Positions 43,283-54,429 are shown, counted from the first letter of the stretch. The stretch is 64,000 nt of DNA from CAXBBB01 sp963841855 (GCA_963841855.1 CAWJEJ010000003.1:62001-126000), one strand, 5' to 3'. Notes: generated by a model not told the origin, from the letters alone. Numbers and translations: made by a program.

Positions 43283-43442
43283 GGCAACGTCGACAATTGC
43301 GCTCGGCTCGCTTCTGCGGCGCGCTTGAACGCTCTGCCGCGTTGCTCTGCATCGCCGATGCTCGCATCGGCTGCTTCGAGCGCCTTGCCGAGCGCTCAAT
43401 CGCACGCGCAGCCGTTTCGCCTCGGCTAACGTCAATGTTGCC
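43283..43442. mobile_element. 160-bp MITE-like element, copy 2
   Basis: This copy has the same length and orientation as the one at 11152-11311 and is about 95% identical to it (8 differences counted by eye). The terminal inverted repeats have drifted (GGCAACGTCGAC against GGCAACATTGAC). The central palindrome now reads GCCGATGC-TC-GCATCGGC. It is flanked by a direct TG (43281-43282 and 43443-43444). It lies in the 380-bp gap between the M15 peptidase and gcvP and interrupts nothing visible. It has no coding capacity. Terminal drift suggests it is older or no longer mobile. Confidence 0.8.
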
Positions 43443-43592
43443 TGGTCTACGACGCCGCCCGACGATTCACCTTCAGCGCAGAAACCGCGTCTTTCACTCG
43501 GGATTGAAAACCACGCCCGCACGCCGACTTCGATTGCTCCTTGGCTCGCCGTGTCGTAGCGTTCCGCCTCTGCCTAACCGACCTCCGCGCCC

Positions 43593-46466
<2,874 letters not shown>

Positions 46467-46500
46467 CACCACGTCCGGAAGCGTCCCTACCCACCGCTGA

Positions 46501-46541
46501 CCACCCCGTCCTTCGGGCACCCCTCCTCCGAGAGGAGGGGA
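46501..46541. repeat. 41-bp double-hairpin palindromic repeat, copy A
   Basis: The unit holds two hairpins: a small one around CCTTCGGG and a larger one with CCCCTCCTC and GAGGAGGGG arms. It recurs at 46648-46688 in the same orientation with three substitutions, and inverted at 47151-47189. The copies surround the DUF559 gene. No other copies are seen in the window. Confidence 0.75.
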
Positions 46542-46647
46542 CAGGTTGTTGGCTGACTCCTTAGCGAGACCACACGTGTAGCGCCACGTCCTGCCCTCTC
46601 GGGAGAGAGGTGACGCGTCAGCGGCGGAGGGATTTGCGCGTCACGGA

Positions 46648-46688
46648 CCACCCCGCCCTTTGGGCACCCCTCCTCTGAGAGGAGGGGA
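46648..46688. repeat. 41-bp double-hairpin palindromic repeat, copy B
   Basis: Same unit and orientation as copy A, 60 bp before the 3' end of the DUF559 gene. A related shorter palindrome, CCTCTC-GG-GAGAG with flanking GC, lies between A and B at about 46583-46602. Confidence 0.75.
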
Positions 46689-46748
46689 CGAGTCCGGCGT
46701 TGGGCTGGAAATTGGAGATGGTGAGTGGAGCAGAAAACATCTTCCACT

Positions 46749-47105
46749 TCACCCAAAGTGCTCGGCTAGCCAGATCAGCACGTCCTCGCGGCGGTCGAGC
46801 ACGGCTTCGTTGGGAATACGAAGCACGCGCAGCCCCAATTGCTCGATACCACGCTGCCGGTTGGCGTCGTAGGCAGCCTGCTCGGGCGTGTCGTGCACTC
46901 CGCCATCGAGTTCGATGACTAGACGCTCCGACGGACAATAGAAGTCGACGACATACGGACCGATTCCGTGCTGGCGTCTGAACTTGCGGCCATCCAAAGC
47001 CCTCCCTTTGAGCGCTGTCTACATCAGCGCTTCAGCCTTCGTCCCATGCGAACGAAGCTCACGCCTACGCTCGGTTGACGCTCGTCTGTTAAAGATGCTG
47101 CCCAT
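46749..47105 (-). pseudogene. DUF559 (Vsr-like) endonuclease-domain gene with an amber codon
   Basis: From ATG 47105 the frame reads a typical DUF559 start (R-R-R-E-L-R-S-H-G-T-K-A-E-A-L-M). It then meets TAG at 47019-47021, where family members have Trp (L-x-W-x-x-L). It continues in the same frame A-L-K-G-R-A-L-D-G-R-K-F-R-R-Q-H-G-I-G-P and V-V-D-F-Y-C-P, with L-V-I-E-L-D-G-G-V-H, to 46749. The full product would be 118 residues, normal for the family. A TGG-to-TAG change at codon 29 is the simplest explanation. A TTG at 46997 could start an 82-residue N-truncated form. The gene lies among palindromic repeats. Confidence 0.75.
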
Positions 47106-47150
47106 ACCGCTAATCTAATTGTGACTCACGACCACGCAGTCAGTACGTCC

Positions 47151-47189
47151 TCCCCTCTCGGAGGGGAGGTGCCCGAAGGGCGGAGGGGT
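47151..47189. repeat. Palindromic repeat, copy C (inverted)
   Basis: The reverse complement of copies A and B, with the arms CCCCTC and GAGGGG shortened by a few bases. It lies 46 bp beyond the 5' end of the DUF559 gene, so the gene is bracketed by oppositely oriented copies. Confidence 0.7.
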
Positions 47190-47208
47190 CCCTTTCTCCC
47201 AAACGCAC

Positions 47209-47245
47209 AAACGCCCCGCCCGGATAGACTCCGAGCAGGGCGTTT
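47209..47245 (-). terminator. Intrinsic terminator of the 398-residue T9SS cargo gene
   Basis: AAACGCCC and GGGCGTTT bracket an inner GC-rich stem. On the minus strand the hairpin is followed by GTTTGTGCGTTTG, 20 nt after the stop at 47265. Confidence 0.6.
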
Positions 47246-47264
47246 CGCTTTTCGGCTGGACCAG

Positions 47265-48461
47265 TTAGCGCGCGACCGTCAGCGTGCGGCTGGTGCGGAA
47301 CGTCTCGCCCTGGATGCGGACGATGTACAAACCGGCGGGAAGCGTCGAGGCGTCGACCGACAGCGTCGTTGCTCCGTCGACCGTTCCGCTCATCAGCGTG
47401 GCGACGCGGCGGCCGAGCAGGTCGTAGAGACCGGCGTCGACGCTCTGCGACTTGGCGACACTCAGACCCAGGCTCGTCTGACCCGCGAACGGGTTGGGAC
47501 CTTCGAGTGCGAGGGCAAACGCGCCGTCCAGCCCGATCGTCAGTTCGACGACAGGCGAGAACTCAGAGGCTCCGTCGAGATCGACCTGGCGCAGGCGAAA
47601 CGTGTAATCGCCGGGGGCCAGAGCTGTCGTGGTGAACGAGTAGCTGCGGGCTTCGAGCGTCGTTCCGGCTCCGCGCACGAAGTCGACGGTCTGGAAGGCG
47701 CCGTTCGAGCGCATCTGCACGTCGAAGCCTTCGTTGTTGGTCTCGCTCGCCGTCGCCCAGTTCAGAACCGCGCGGCTTCCATCGGCAGCGCCGGTGAAGG
47801 TGGTGAGTTCGACCGGTAGGGTGCCATCAGGGTACGAGGCGAACGCCGTGAACGTCAGCGTGCCGCGAGCCACGTTAGCAGGGTCAGCGGGAGCATCCGA
47901 GGGTGCGATGGCCTCGTTGGAGCGAAATGCGTCGCCCGGGTTGAGGTATGTGCCCACGAAGGTGAACGCATTTCCCGTAGAGACGCCGATGTTAGCCAGA
48001 GCAAAGCCGAATGAGAACGCGCCGTTGCCGTTGTCGATGACGTTCGCGTTGACGACGAAATTATGGGCACCGTTCTCGACGATCTCAAATACGTTGAAAG
48101 AGCCAGCCTCGAATGTGAGAGCAAAATCGGGACGAAAACCGGTAGGGAAATTGACGACGGATCGATCCGTACCGTTCGTACCGGATATCGCTTGGCGCCC
48201 CGGGTCGCCAGCGTCCGTCAGGTTGGCCGTAGAAGCAATACCTCCGGTGCGGCTGTCGATGTACAGGACTCCAACGTTGTTGAAACCGCCGGCGCCTTTG
48301 GTAAACGTACCGGCCAGCGTCGTTCCGTTGTCGCTAAGTGTGAAAGAGCCGGTGCCAAGCACGCCACCGAAACCGGTGTTCTGGTTACCGCTGAAGGTGA
48401 CTTGCGCCCCTACCGGAGCGACGAGAAGCGCAAAGAGCGCGAGGGTAGTAAAAATCCGCAT
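47265..48461 (-). CDS. Secreted protein with T9SS type A sorting domain
   Basis: This 398-residue exported protein has a signal peptide (L-A-L-F-A-L-L-V-A-P-V-G-A-Q) and a beta-rich N-terminal half (about 20-210) that I cannot assign. A fibronectin-like module follows (L-P-V-E-L-T-T-F-T-G, W-A-T-A-S-E-T-N-N-E-G-F-D-V, Y-T-F-R-L-R-Q-V-D-L-D-G). The type A sorting domain has P-N-P-F, L-Y-D-L-L-G-R-R-V-A-T-L and G-L-Y-I-V-R-I. It would be exported by T9SS and anchored at the surface. The L-P-V-E-L module is shared with the next gene, so the two are paralogous at the C-terminus. Confidence 0.85.
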   Translation of the reverse strand: MRIFTTLALFALLVAPVGAQVTFSGNQNTGFGGVLGTGSFTLSDNGTTLAGTFTKGAGGFNNVGVLYIDSRTGGIASTANLTDAGDPGRQAISGTNGTDRSVVNFPTGFRPDFALTFEAGSFNVFEIVENGAHNFVVNANVIDNGNGAFSFGFALANIGVSTGNAFTFVGTYLNPGDAFRSNEAIAPSDAPADPANVARGTLTFTAFASYPDGTLPVELTTFTGAADGSRAVLNWATASETNNEGFDVQMRSNGAFQTVDFVRGAGTTLEARSYSFTTTALAPGDYTFRLRQVDLDGASEFSPVVELTIGLDGAFALALEGPNPFAGQTSLGLSVAKSQSVDAGLYDLLGRRVATLMSGTVDGATTLSVDASTLPAGLYIVRIQGETFRTSRTLTVAR

Positions 48462-48493
48462 GGGAAAATGGGGTTTGGTTGGGTAGGATGGAG

Positions 48494-48537
48494 TAAAAAG
48501 TCGCCTCCATACGCAGTGACTCAGCGGATGGAGGCGA
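48494..48537 (-). terminator. Intrinsic terminator between two T9SS cargo genes
   Basis: TCGCCTCCAT and ATGGAGGCGA form a perfect 10-pair stem with a 17-nt loop, followed on the minus strand by ACTTTTTAC. It ends the 48546-50288 transcript, so the next gene (start 48461) needs its own promoter or read-through. Confidence 0.8.
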
Positions 48538-48545
48538 AGGTTTGA

Positions 48546-50288
48546 TCAGCGGAGAACAGTGGCGCTCGTGGTGAGGCGGAAGGTCTCGCCCTGGGCCACG
48601 ATCACGTAGACGCCCGGCGCCACGCCCGAGAGCGTCGCCGAGACCGTCGCGTCGGCGGCTCCGCTGAACAGCGTCGTCACCAGGCGGCCCGTCACGTCGT
48701 AGGCCGAGACGGTCACCTGCTGCGCGCTCGGAAGCGCGAGGCTCACGTTGGTCAGCCCGCGCGACGGGTTGGGCGCGACCGAGAGCAGCGCCACGTCACT
48801 CGACACGGTCAGTTCGACGGTCGAGGAGAGTTCGGTCGCTCCGTCGAGGTCGGTCTGGCGCAGGCGGAACGTGTGGACGCCCGGTGCGAGGCTGGCGACG
48901 GCGAAGTCGTAGCTGCGCGCTTCGAGCGTCGTACCGGCTCCGGGTGCGAAGTGCACGTCGCGGAAGCTGGAGCCATTGGGGCTGTGCTCGACGAAGAAAC
49001 CGCTGTTGTTGGTCTCCGACGCGGTCGTCCAGGCCAGACGAGCGCTGTTGCCCGAGAGCGTGCCCGTGAAGGCGGTCAGCTCGACAGGAAGAGTCTGAAG
49101 TCCTGTGCTGAATGGGGTGCCTGTGATGCTGGAGAATTCAGCGTTGAAGCCCAGGTTACCTGACGCGTCTGCCATACCCGTAGTCACGTTGCCGGGCACC
49201 GTCACGTTCGAGAAGTAGCCAGATTCCGATACGATGAAGGCAAACGCTGCTAGCTTGGAGTTTTCCGTCGCACCGAGTTCGGAGAACAAGATCGCCATTT
49301 CGAATCCCTGGTTGGCTCCGCCGTTGTTCAGGAAAGCAAATTCGATCGGACCGCCTTCGGTACCCGTTCCTTGACTGGCATCACCCGTCAGGTTAGTCTG
49401 CCCGACGGGTGTGGACGCTTCCCCACCGATGAACGACGCTGCATCGAGAAAAGCGTTCGATGAGGGGTTACCGCCGCTGCCGCCCGGGTTGAGAGCGAAC
49501 ATGTAGTCTACTTCGAAGTCGGCCTTGAAGTCGTCGTTGGCACCGCCGCCCTGACCGTCCATATAATGCCCTGCACCAGCAAAGCCCAGCGCGGCTCCGG
49601 CGGCGCGCCCCGTAGGTGCACCCCCTTCAGAGGTTCCGAGCCAGAGGCCCAAACCGTTGTTGCTCTCCACGTCCAGGAATCCCGTGACGGCGATGTAGAG
49701 CGTGCGAGCAGCGACATCGGCGTAGTACTTGATCTCAGATACGTTGTTAGCCGAACCGAAGCCTGCGTTTGCATTCTGCTTAGTCGCGATCGTGCCGCTG
49801 TTGGGACCGGCGGCGTAAAAGCCGTCCGACAGGTCGCCGTCGATCAGCACGGTCTGCACGAGTTGGCCGCGAATCTCGCCGCCGCCGAAGTTGTCGGTGT
49901 GCAGGTTGACGTAAAGACCGTTGGCCTGCAGGCTGGTGATCTGCGCCGCGGTGAGCACGCCCATGCCGCTGATCGTGCCCGCCGTTCCGCCCGTGACGGT
50001 CAGGTTCTGGATGATCGTGCCGTTCTGCCCCGCCGCTCCGACGTGGATGTGCGCCATGGTGGCGTTACTCGTCAGGTCTTGGTATTGGCCGGTGAGCGCG
50101 AAATTACCAACTCCGGGGCCGCTGGTGATGATCGTCATCGACACGCCTCCCTGGGCAGGCGTTGTGACGGGGGGGACTTCGTTGGCCCCGAGCAGGACCG
50201 AGCGGTAGGCCTGGCGCTGCGCCGAAGCGTCGAGAGCAGCGAATGCCGTCAGGCAGAGCAGTAGAAACAGAGTAGTAGCGTGGCGCAT
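48546..50288 (-). CDS. CHRD-domain secreted protein with T9SS type A sorting domain
   Basis: The 580-residue protein has a signal peptide (L-F-L-L-L-C-L-T-A-F-A-A-L-D-A-S-A). A CHRD domain follows (L-G-A-N-E-V-P-P-V, A-H-I-H-V-G-A-A-G-Q-N-G, L-Y-V-N-L-H-T-D-N-F-G-G-G-E-I-R-G). A middle beta domain of about 200 residues is unassigned, with an L-P-V-E-L-T-A-F module and W-T-T-A-S-E-T-N-N-S-G. The sorting domain has A-P-N-P-S-R-G, A-Y-D-V-T-G-R-L-V-T-T-L and G-V-Y-V-I-V-A. CHRD is found in secreted proteins of unclear function. ATG 50288 is preferred. A TATATTTG box lies 38 nt upstream. Confidence 0.88.
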   Translation of the reverse strand: MRHATTLFLLLCLTAFAALDASAQRQAYRSVLLGANEVPPVTTPAQGGVSMTIITSGPGVGNFALTGQYQDLTSNATMAHIHVGAAGQNGTIIQNLTVTGGTAGTISGMGVLTAAQITSLQANGLYVNLHTDNFGGGEIRGQLVQTVLIDGDLSDGFYAAGPNSGTIATKQNANAGFGSANNVSEIKYYADVAARTLYIAVTGFLDVESNNGLGLWLGTSEGGAPTGRAAGAALGFAGAGHYMDGQGGGANDDFKADFEVDYMFALNPGGSGGNPSSNAFLDAASFIGGEASTPVGQTNLTGDASQGTGTEGGPIEFAFLNNGGANQGFEMAILFSELGATENSKLAAFAFIVSESGYFSNVTVPGNVTTGMADASGNLGFNAEFSSITGTPFSTGLQTLPVELTAFTGTLSGNSARLAWTTASETNNSGFFVEHSPNGSSFRDVHFAPGAGTTLEARSYDFAVASLAPGVHTFRLRQTDLDGATELSSTVELTVSSDVALLSVAPNPSRGLTNVSLALPSAQQVTVSAYDVTGRLVTTLFSGAADATVSATLSGVAPGVYVIVAQGETFRLTTSATVLR

Positions 50289-50325
50289 GGGCGAGGTGTT
50301 AATAGAATGAAAGCGCTTACAAGCA

Positions 50326-50333
50326 CAAATATA
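50326..50333 (-). promoter_or_regulatory. Bacteroidota -7 box (TATATTTG) of the CHRD gene
   Basis: TATATTTG on the minus strand fits TAnnTTTG exactly and lies in an A/T-rich patch 38 nt before the CHRD start codon. No convincing TTTG -33 element is found 19-21 nt upstream. Confidence 0.55.
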
Positions 50334-50431
50334 ATCCATCCTGCACGCATGCTTCTTACGGACACGGAATTTTTCTCCTTACCGCTGCTGCTCGTGCCCC
50401 GCGGACTGCTTCCAATTCCAGCCGAATCGGC

Positions 50432-51106
50432 TCAGGCAGCGTCGCGCTTGGACGAGGGTAGGTGCGAGCCGCGGCGCAGCATCTCGTAGCTGCCCGTCAT
50501 GGCCGAGGCGATGTTCGACAGGTGCGAACTCATCCGCGAGATCATGTGGATGCTCAGCGCCAACACGGTGGCCTCATTGGCGGTCACGTCGCTCGCAGCC
50601 AGGGCACGCAGCAAGGCGGCGGCGTCGGCTTTGATGGAGGCGTGGCGCTCGATCACGGCGACGGCTCGGCTCGAATCGCGCTCGGCGAAGCACAGGATCG
50701 TGTCGTCGAACGCCTGCTCGACGCGGCCTCGGAGCGCGCGCAGCCGTTCGACGAGCGGTCCCCGGCGCGGATGGCGCGACAGAGCGGCGTTGCGGGCCAG
50801 CGCCTTGCACAGATCGCCGACGCGCTCGGCTTCGTTGACGACCGAGACGAGTTTGAGGCTGAGCACCAGTTCGCGCTCGGGGTCGATGGTCAGGTGTTCG
50901 AGCAGCGAGCGGCGCACGGCTTCCTCCAGCCCGTTGACCTCGCAGTCGAGCGTGCTCAGGTCGAGGTCGAGGATCTCGTTGTCGAGCAGCGTGCCCGTCG
51001 CCGCGCCGAACATCTGCTGCCCGATCACCAGCATCCGCTGCACGTCGCCCAGCGCCCGGCGGACCAGGGCGGGCTGTGCGTTGCGAAAGAGGTCGAGCAG
51101 GCCCAT
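50432..51106 (-). CDS. PhoU-domain protein
   Basis: The 224-residue helical protein resembles PhoU. The repeated helix motif carries acidic metal-binding pairs (E-I-L-D-L-D-L-S-T-L-D near 44-54, and V-N-E-A-E-R-V-G-D-L-C-K in the middle). L-S-I-H-M-I-S-R-M-S-S-H-L-S-N-I-A-S-A stands at the end, matching the N-I-A-E-D/H-L element of PhoU. PhoU proteins modulate phosphate transporters; Na/Pi-cotransporter tails carry the same domain. No pst or pho genes are nearby, so the partner is unknown. ATG 51106 gives the natural N-terminus. Confidence 0.8.
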   Translation of the reverse strand: MGLLDLFRNAQPALVRRALGDVQRMLVIGQQMFGAATGTLLDNEILDLDLSTLDCEVNGLEEAVRRSLLEHLTIDPERELVLSLKLVSVVNEAERVGDLCKALARNAALSRHPRRGPLVERLRALRGRVEQAFDDTILCFAERDSSRAVAVIERHASIKADAAALLRALAASDVTANEATVLALSIHMISRMSSHLSNIASAMTGSYEMLRRGSHLPSSKRDAA

Positions 51107-51185
51107 CGGGAAAGCGGTTGCGGAGATGATGGGTAAGAACGCGCACTGAGCCGGCCTCCGCGGCACGGCGTCGGTTATCGTTCGA

Positions 51186-51773
51186 TTATCGTTCTGCCGA
51201 ATACAGCCGGTGCGCCCGCGCGTACTCGGCGACATCCGCCCCAAGTCGGTAGCGGATCGATCGGCCGTCGCCCAGGCGCGCGCGCAGGTCCGTGCTGCTC
51301 ACCTCGACGCGAGGCGCCTGAATCCAGTCGACGTGGGCGGCGAACGGAGAAGCGTCCGCACGCTCGTCGCCTCGGCGGTAGACGGCCAGCCGCGCTTGGG
51401 CAGTGATGCGCTGCGGGTCGCGCCACGTGGGAAAGCTCGCCAGGCTGTCCTCGCCCACGATCAGCCACCAACGCGCGCCCGGATGATCGGCACTCAGCGC
51501 GTCCAGCGTGTCGGCGGTAAACGAGCGGCCCGCGCGGTGCAGTTCGCGATCGGACACCTCGAAAGCCGGGTGGTCGGCTGTTGCCAGGCGTGTCATCGCC
51601 AGCCGGTGCTCGGCGGACGTGCCGACGGCTTTGTGCGGCGGGCGCGCCGACGGCATCCAGATCACGCGGTCCAACGCCAACTGCTCGCGCGCCGCTTCGG
51701 CGACCATCAGGTGCCCGACGTGTGGCGGATCGAACGTGCCTCCAAAGAGGCCCATGCGGATCGGATCGGGCAT
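51186..51773 (-). CDS. nadD: Nicotinate-nucleotide adenylyltransferase
   Basis: The 195-residue enzyme makes deamido-NAD from nicotinate mononucleotide and ATP. The N-terminal nucleotidyltransferase signature G-G-T-F-D-P-P-H-V-G-H (11-21), W-M-P-S-A-R-P-P-H-K and L-I-V-G-E-D-S-L-A-S-F are intact. The C-terminal S-S-T-D-L-R-A-R-L ends the ATP site. nadE, the next step, lies 2.8 kb away on the other strand. It is divergent from a TonB receptor gene, with a large palindrome between them. Confidence 0.94.
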   Translation of the reverse strand: MPDPIRMGLFGGTFDPPHVGHLMVAEAAREQLALDRVIWMPSARPPHKAVGTSAEHRLAMTRLATADHPAFEVSDRELHRAGRSFTADTLDALSADHPGARWWLIVGEDSLASFPTWRDPQRITAQARLAVYRRGDERADASPFAAHVDWIQAPRVEVSSTDLRARLGDGRSIRYRLGADVAEYARAHRLYSAER

Positions 51774-51793
51774 GAAAAAGGGGATGGGGGACC

Positions 51794-51826
51794 AAACATG
51801 TCATGTCTCCGAGACACGACATGTTT
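51794..51826. promoter_or_regulatory. 33-bp palindrome between nadD and the TonB receptor gene
   Basis: Fifteen of sixteen positions pair in the arms AAACATGTCATGTCTC and GAGACACGACATGTTT around a single central C. It lies 20 bp upstream of nadD and 82 bp upstream of the divergent receptor gene. It could be a dimeric repressor operator or an RNA hairpin. No cobalamin-box sequence is seen. Confidence 0.5.
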
Positions 51827-51908
51827 CCGGCTCCTGAGCATGGCGCCTCGCTTCACCAGTGCTTCCACCCGCCCGGCGTAGCTTTGCGGTCGATTCCACC
51901 TCTCGCCG

Positions 51909-53825
51909 ATGCGCCGACTGCTGCCGCTCCTCCTTCTCGTGTGCGCCGCACCCGCCGCCACCCAAACGGCGCCCGTCGCCCTCCCCGACAGCGTCGTCGT
52001 GACGGCGTCGCGGTTGCCGCAGAGCGCGCGGACGGTCGGTCAGGCGATCCGGGTCGTGACGGCGGCCGAGATCGCCGCGCTGCCGGTCGCGTCGCTCGAC
52101 GAGTTGCTGCGCGGGCTGACCGGAGCCGAGATGCTGAGCCGGGGCCCGTTTGGCGTCCAGAGCGACTTCACCATCCGGGGATCGACGTTCAACGGCGTCC
52201 TGCTGCTGATCGACGGCGTCCGCTTCAACGACCCGATGACGGGCCACTTTCTGAGCGACCTGCCGATCCCGCTGAGTGAGATCGTGCGCGTCGAGTTGCT
52301 GCGCGGGCCTGCCGCCGCCGAGTATGGAGCCGATGCCGTCGGCGGCGTGATCCACGTGCAGACGCAGGCCGGACTGGCGGCTCCGCTGGGACAGGGCGAC
52401 GGATTCGGCGCGCGCGGCGCGATCGGCGGTGGCGGCTACGGACTGGCGATGGGCGACGCGGCGGCATGGGCGAGCGTCGGCGGCGCGCGCTATACCGTCG
52501 CGGCGGCCTACTCGGAAGCGGGCGGGCAGACGATCCCCTCGCTCAAAACACGGGCGGGCAGCGACGCGCCCGAAGCGGCGACCAAGCGGGCCGGTTGGGA
52601 GCGCGGCGCGGCGACGGTCGGCATGCGCAGGCAGGTGGGCAGCGCGACGCTCTCGGCCCGAGCGGCCTTCGACGCGCGCGACTTCGACGCCGTCCGCTTC
52701 TATACCACATTCGCCTCGGACACGGCGCGCGAGCAAACGCAGACGCTGTGGGCGCAGGCCGCTCTCGAAGGCGTGGCGGGGCAGACGCTGTGGCGCGTCC
52801 AGGCCGGAGCGCGGCATCACGAGGACACCTATCTCTTCAACCCAGGCGCCCGCGCCAACGAGCACACGACGCGCCAGGCCACGCTGACGGCGCACGCGCG
52901 CCGCATCGTCTCGCCGGTCCTGTCGCTCCACGCCGGAGCAGACGCGCTGGCCCGCGACATCGCCTCGAACAACATGGGCGATCACGGCGATCTGGCGGGC
53001 GGCGCGTGGGGCGGTGCCACGATCCGAGTGCTGGACGCCACGCTCAACGCCCGGCTGCGCGCCGACTACGCCGAGTCGTACGGATTCGAACTCACGCCCG
53101 CCTTGGACGCGATCTGGAACGCCTTGCCGCGCCTGGACCTGCGCGCCGCCATGGGCCGCAGCGTCCGAGCGCCGACGTTCGTCGAGCGCTACTTCAACAC
53201 CGTCGACCCGCGCCCCAACCAAGATCTGGGCAATCCTGCCCTTCGGGCCGAGCGCGCGTGGTCGTACGAAGTGGGCGCCGATCTGTACGCCTTCCGCACC
53301 GCCCAGTCTCGCCTGACGATTCGCGCGACGGCGTTCGAGCGCTGCGTCGACAATCTGATCGATCTGGCGCGCAGTACGACCGACGTTCCGTTCTTCGCCC
53401 AGAACCTGCGCCGCGTCACGACGACCGGAGTCGAAGCCGAGGTGTCTGCCTTTCGCACGCTGGGCGCCGTCGGGCTCTCGGCGGACGTGGGCTACACGTT
53501 CCTCGACGCGCGCGTGTCCGGATTGGGCGATGGCGTCCAGTCCAAGTACGCGCTCACCAACGCGCGGCAGCTGGTCCAGGCGCACGTGCACACGTCGCTG
53601 AGCCGCGTCGGTGTCGGGATCCAGTCGGTCGTGCGCCAGCCCGCGAGCAGCGACCGATCGGCCTACGCCGTCCACAACGTCCGCGCGACGTTCGCCCTGC
53701 CGCTTTCGGGTGTCGACGCGCGCCTGACGGCCGAGGTGCGCAACCTGCTCGACACCGACTACGCCGACCTGTTCGCGCCGATGCCGGGCCGCTGGTGGAC
53801 GTTCGGCGTGCGCGCGGCGTTCTGA
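51909..53825 (+). CDS. TonB-dependent outer-membrane receptor (BtuB-like)
   Basis: The 638-residue protein has a signal peptide (L-L-P-L-L-L-L-V-C-A-A-P-A-A), a TonB-box-like D-S-V-V-V-T-A-S and a plug domain. Plug motifs include L-L-R-G-L-T-G-A-E, F-T-I-R-G-S-T-F-N-G-V-L-L-L-I-D-G and L-R-G-P-A-A-A-E-Y-G-A-D-A-V-G-G-V-I-H-V. A beta-barrel ends W-W-T-F-G-V-R-A-A-F. The plug resembles BtuB/vitamin B12-type receptors, but iron chelates remain possible. No tonB or periplasmic binding protein is adjacent. The following small gene begins 22 bp later. Confidence 0.93.
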   Translation: MRRLLPLLLLVCAAPAATQTAPVALPDSVVVTASRLPQSARTVGQAIRVVTAAEIAALPVASLDELLRGLTGAEMLSRGPFGVQSDFTIRGSTFNGVLLLIDGVRFNDPMTGHFLSDLPIPLSEIVRVELLRGPAAAEYGADAVGGVIHVQTQAGLAAPLGQGDGFGARGAIGGGGYGLAMGDAAAWASVGGARYTVAAAYSEAGGQTIPSLKTRAGSDAPEAATKRAGWERGAATVGMRRQVGSATLSARAAFDARDFDAVRFYTTFASDTAREQTQTLWAQAALEGVAGQTLWRVQAGARHHEDTYLFNPGARANEHTTRQATLTAHARRIVSPVLSLHAGADALARDIASNNMGDHGDLAGGAWGGATIRVLDATLNARLRADYAESYGFELTPALDAIWNALPRLDLRAAMGRSVRAPTFVERYFNTVDPRPNQDLGNPALRAERAWSYEVGADLYAFRTAQSRLTIRATAFERCVDNLIDLARSTTDVPFFAQNLRRVTTTGVEAEVSAFRTLGAVGLSADVGYTFLDARVSGLGDGVQSKYALTNARQLVQAHVHTSLSRVGVGIQSVVRQPASSDRSAYAVHNVRATFALPLSGVDARLTAEVRNLLDTDYADLFAPMPGRWWTFGVRAAF

Positions 53826-53847
53826 TCCGGCCGACTCGCCCCTCGCC

Positions 53848-54429
53848 ATGCCCGACGCCGCGCTGCCTCCGTGGAATATCGTTACCGACGCGTTCGGCTC
53901 CGAGTTGAGCGCGTGGAACGACTACGCTGACGAGACCCACGCGTGGTTCGCCGACCTGCACGCACGGCTGGACGCCGGGCTGGCTCCCACGTCCGAGCAG
54001 ATCCGAGTCGGAGGCGCGGACGACCCGCAGCGCCTGCTCGACGGCGCCGAGTGGATAGCCGACACCGTCAGGCGCTACGCCGGTAACCTGGAGAGGCTCT
54101 TGTCCAAAGGCGACGTTGCCGACGCGCTCACGATGGCGCTGATGGCCGGACCGAGCGGGCGAGGCTTCGACTACCGCGCGCCGAGTTTCTTCCACGCCCC
54201 ATGCGAGCCGGGCGATCTGCGCGCGACGTGGCAGGTGGGACAGCAGTCCAGCCGCGATGCCCTTCGCGATGCCTTCCTGCTCGACGCGCCGCCTGCGTGG
54301 TATCTGGCGCAGCGCCGGGCGTGGAGTCGCCCGCTGATTCGAGCGCTCTGGACGTACGACGTGGGCCGCCAGCGTCTCACCGATGCCTACACCGATCACT
54401 TGCGCAAGACGGGCAATCCGTGGTCGTAG
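53848..54429 (+). CDS. Uncharacterised helical protein, 193 residues
   Basis: This cytoplasmic-looking protein has no signal peptide or membrane helix. It is mostly alpha-helical and rich in Trp and Asp (W-N-D-Y-A-D-E-T-H-A-W-F-A-D-L-H-A-R-L), with a central L-T-M-A-L-M-A-G-P-S-G-R-G-F-D-Y and W-S-R-P-L-I-R-A-L-W. I do not recognise the family. It follows the receptor gene by 22 bp and could belong to the same transcript. Coding character is good. Confidence 0.7.
   Translation: MPDAALPPWNIVTDAFGSELSAWNDYADETHAWFADLHARLDAGLAPTSEQIRVGGADDPQRLLDGAEWIADTVRRYAGNLERLLSKGDVADALTMALMAGPSGRGFDYRAPSFFHAPCEPGDLRATWQVGQQSSRDALRDAFLLDAPPAWYLAQRRAWSRPLIRALWTYDVGRQRLTDAYTDHLRKTGNPWS

Noticed and set aside
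46487..46756. A small protein reading through both palindromic repeats (repeated L-S-E-E-G-C-P-K segment)
   Set aside because: The repetition comes from the DNA repeat itself, and the frame has no start context or domain.
46501..47189. CRISPR array
   Set aside because: There are only three to four copies, irregular spacing, mixed orientation and no cas genes.
51827..51908. A cobalamin riboswitch upstream of the BtuB-like receptor
   Set aside because: The gap to the start codon is too short and no B12-box-like sequence is present.
51801..53849. A 682-codon minus-strand open frame
   Set aside because: It is antisense to the TonB receptor and also runs through the intergenic palindrome. Its translation is arginine-rich and has no recognisable domain.
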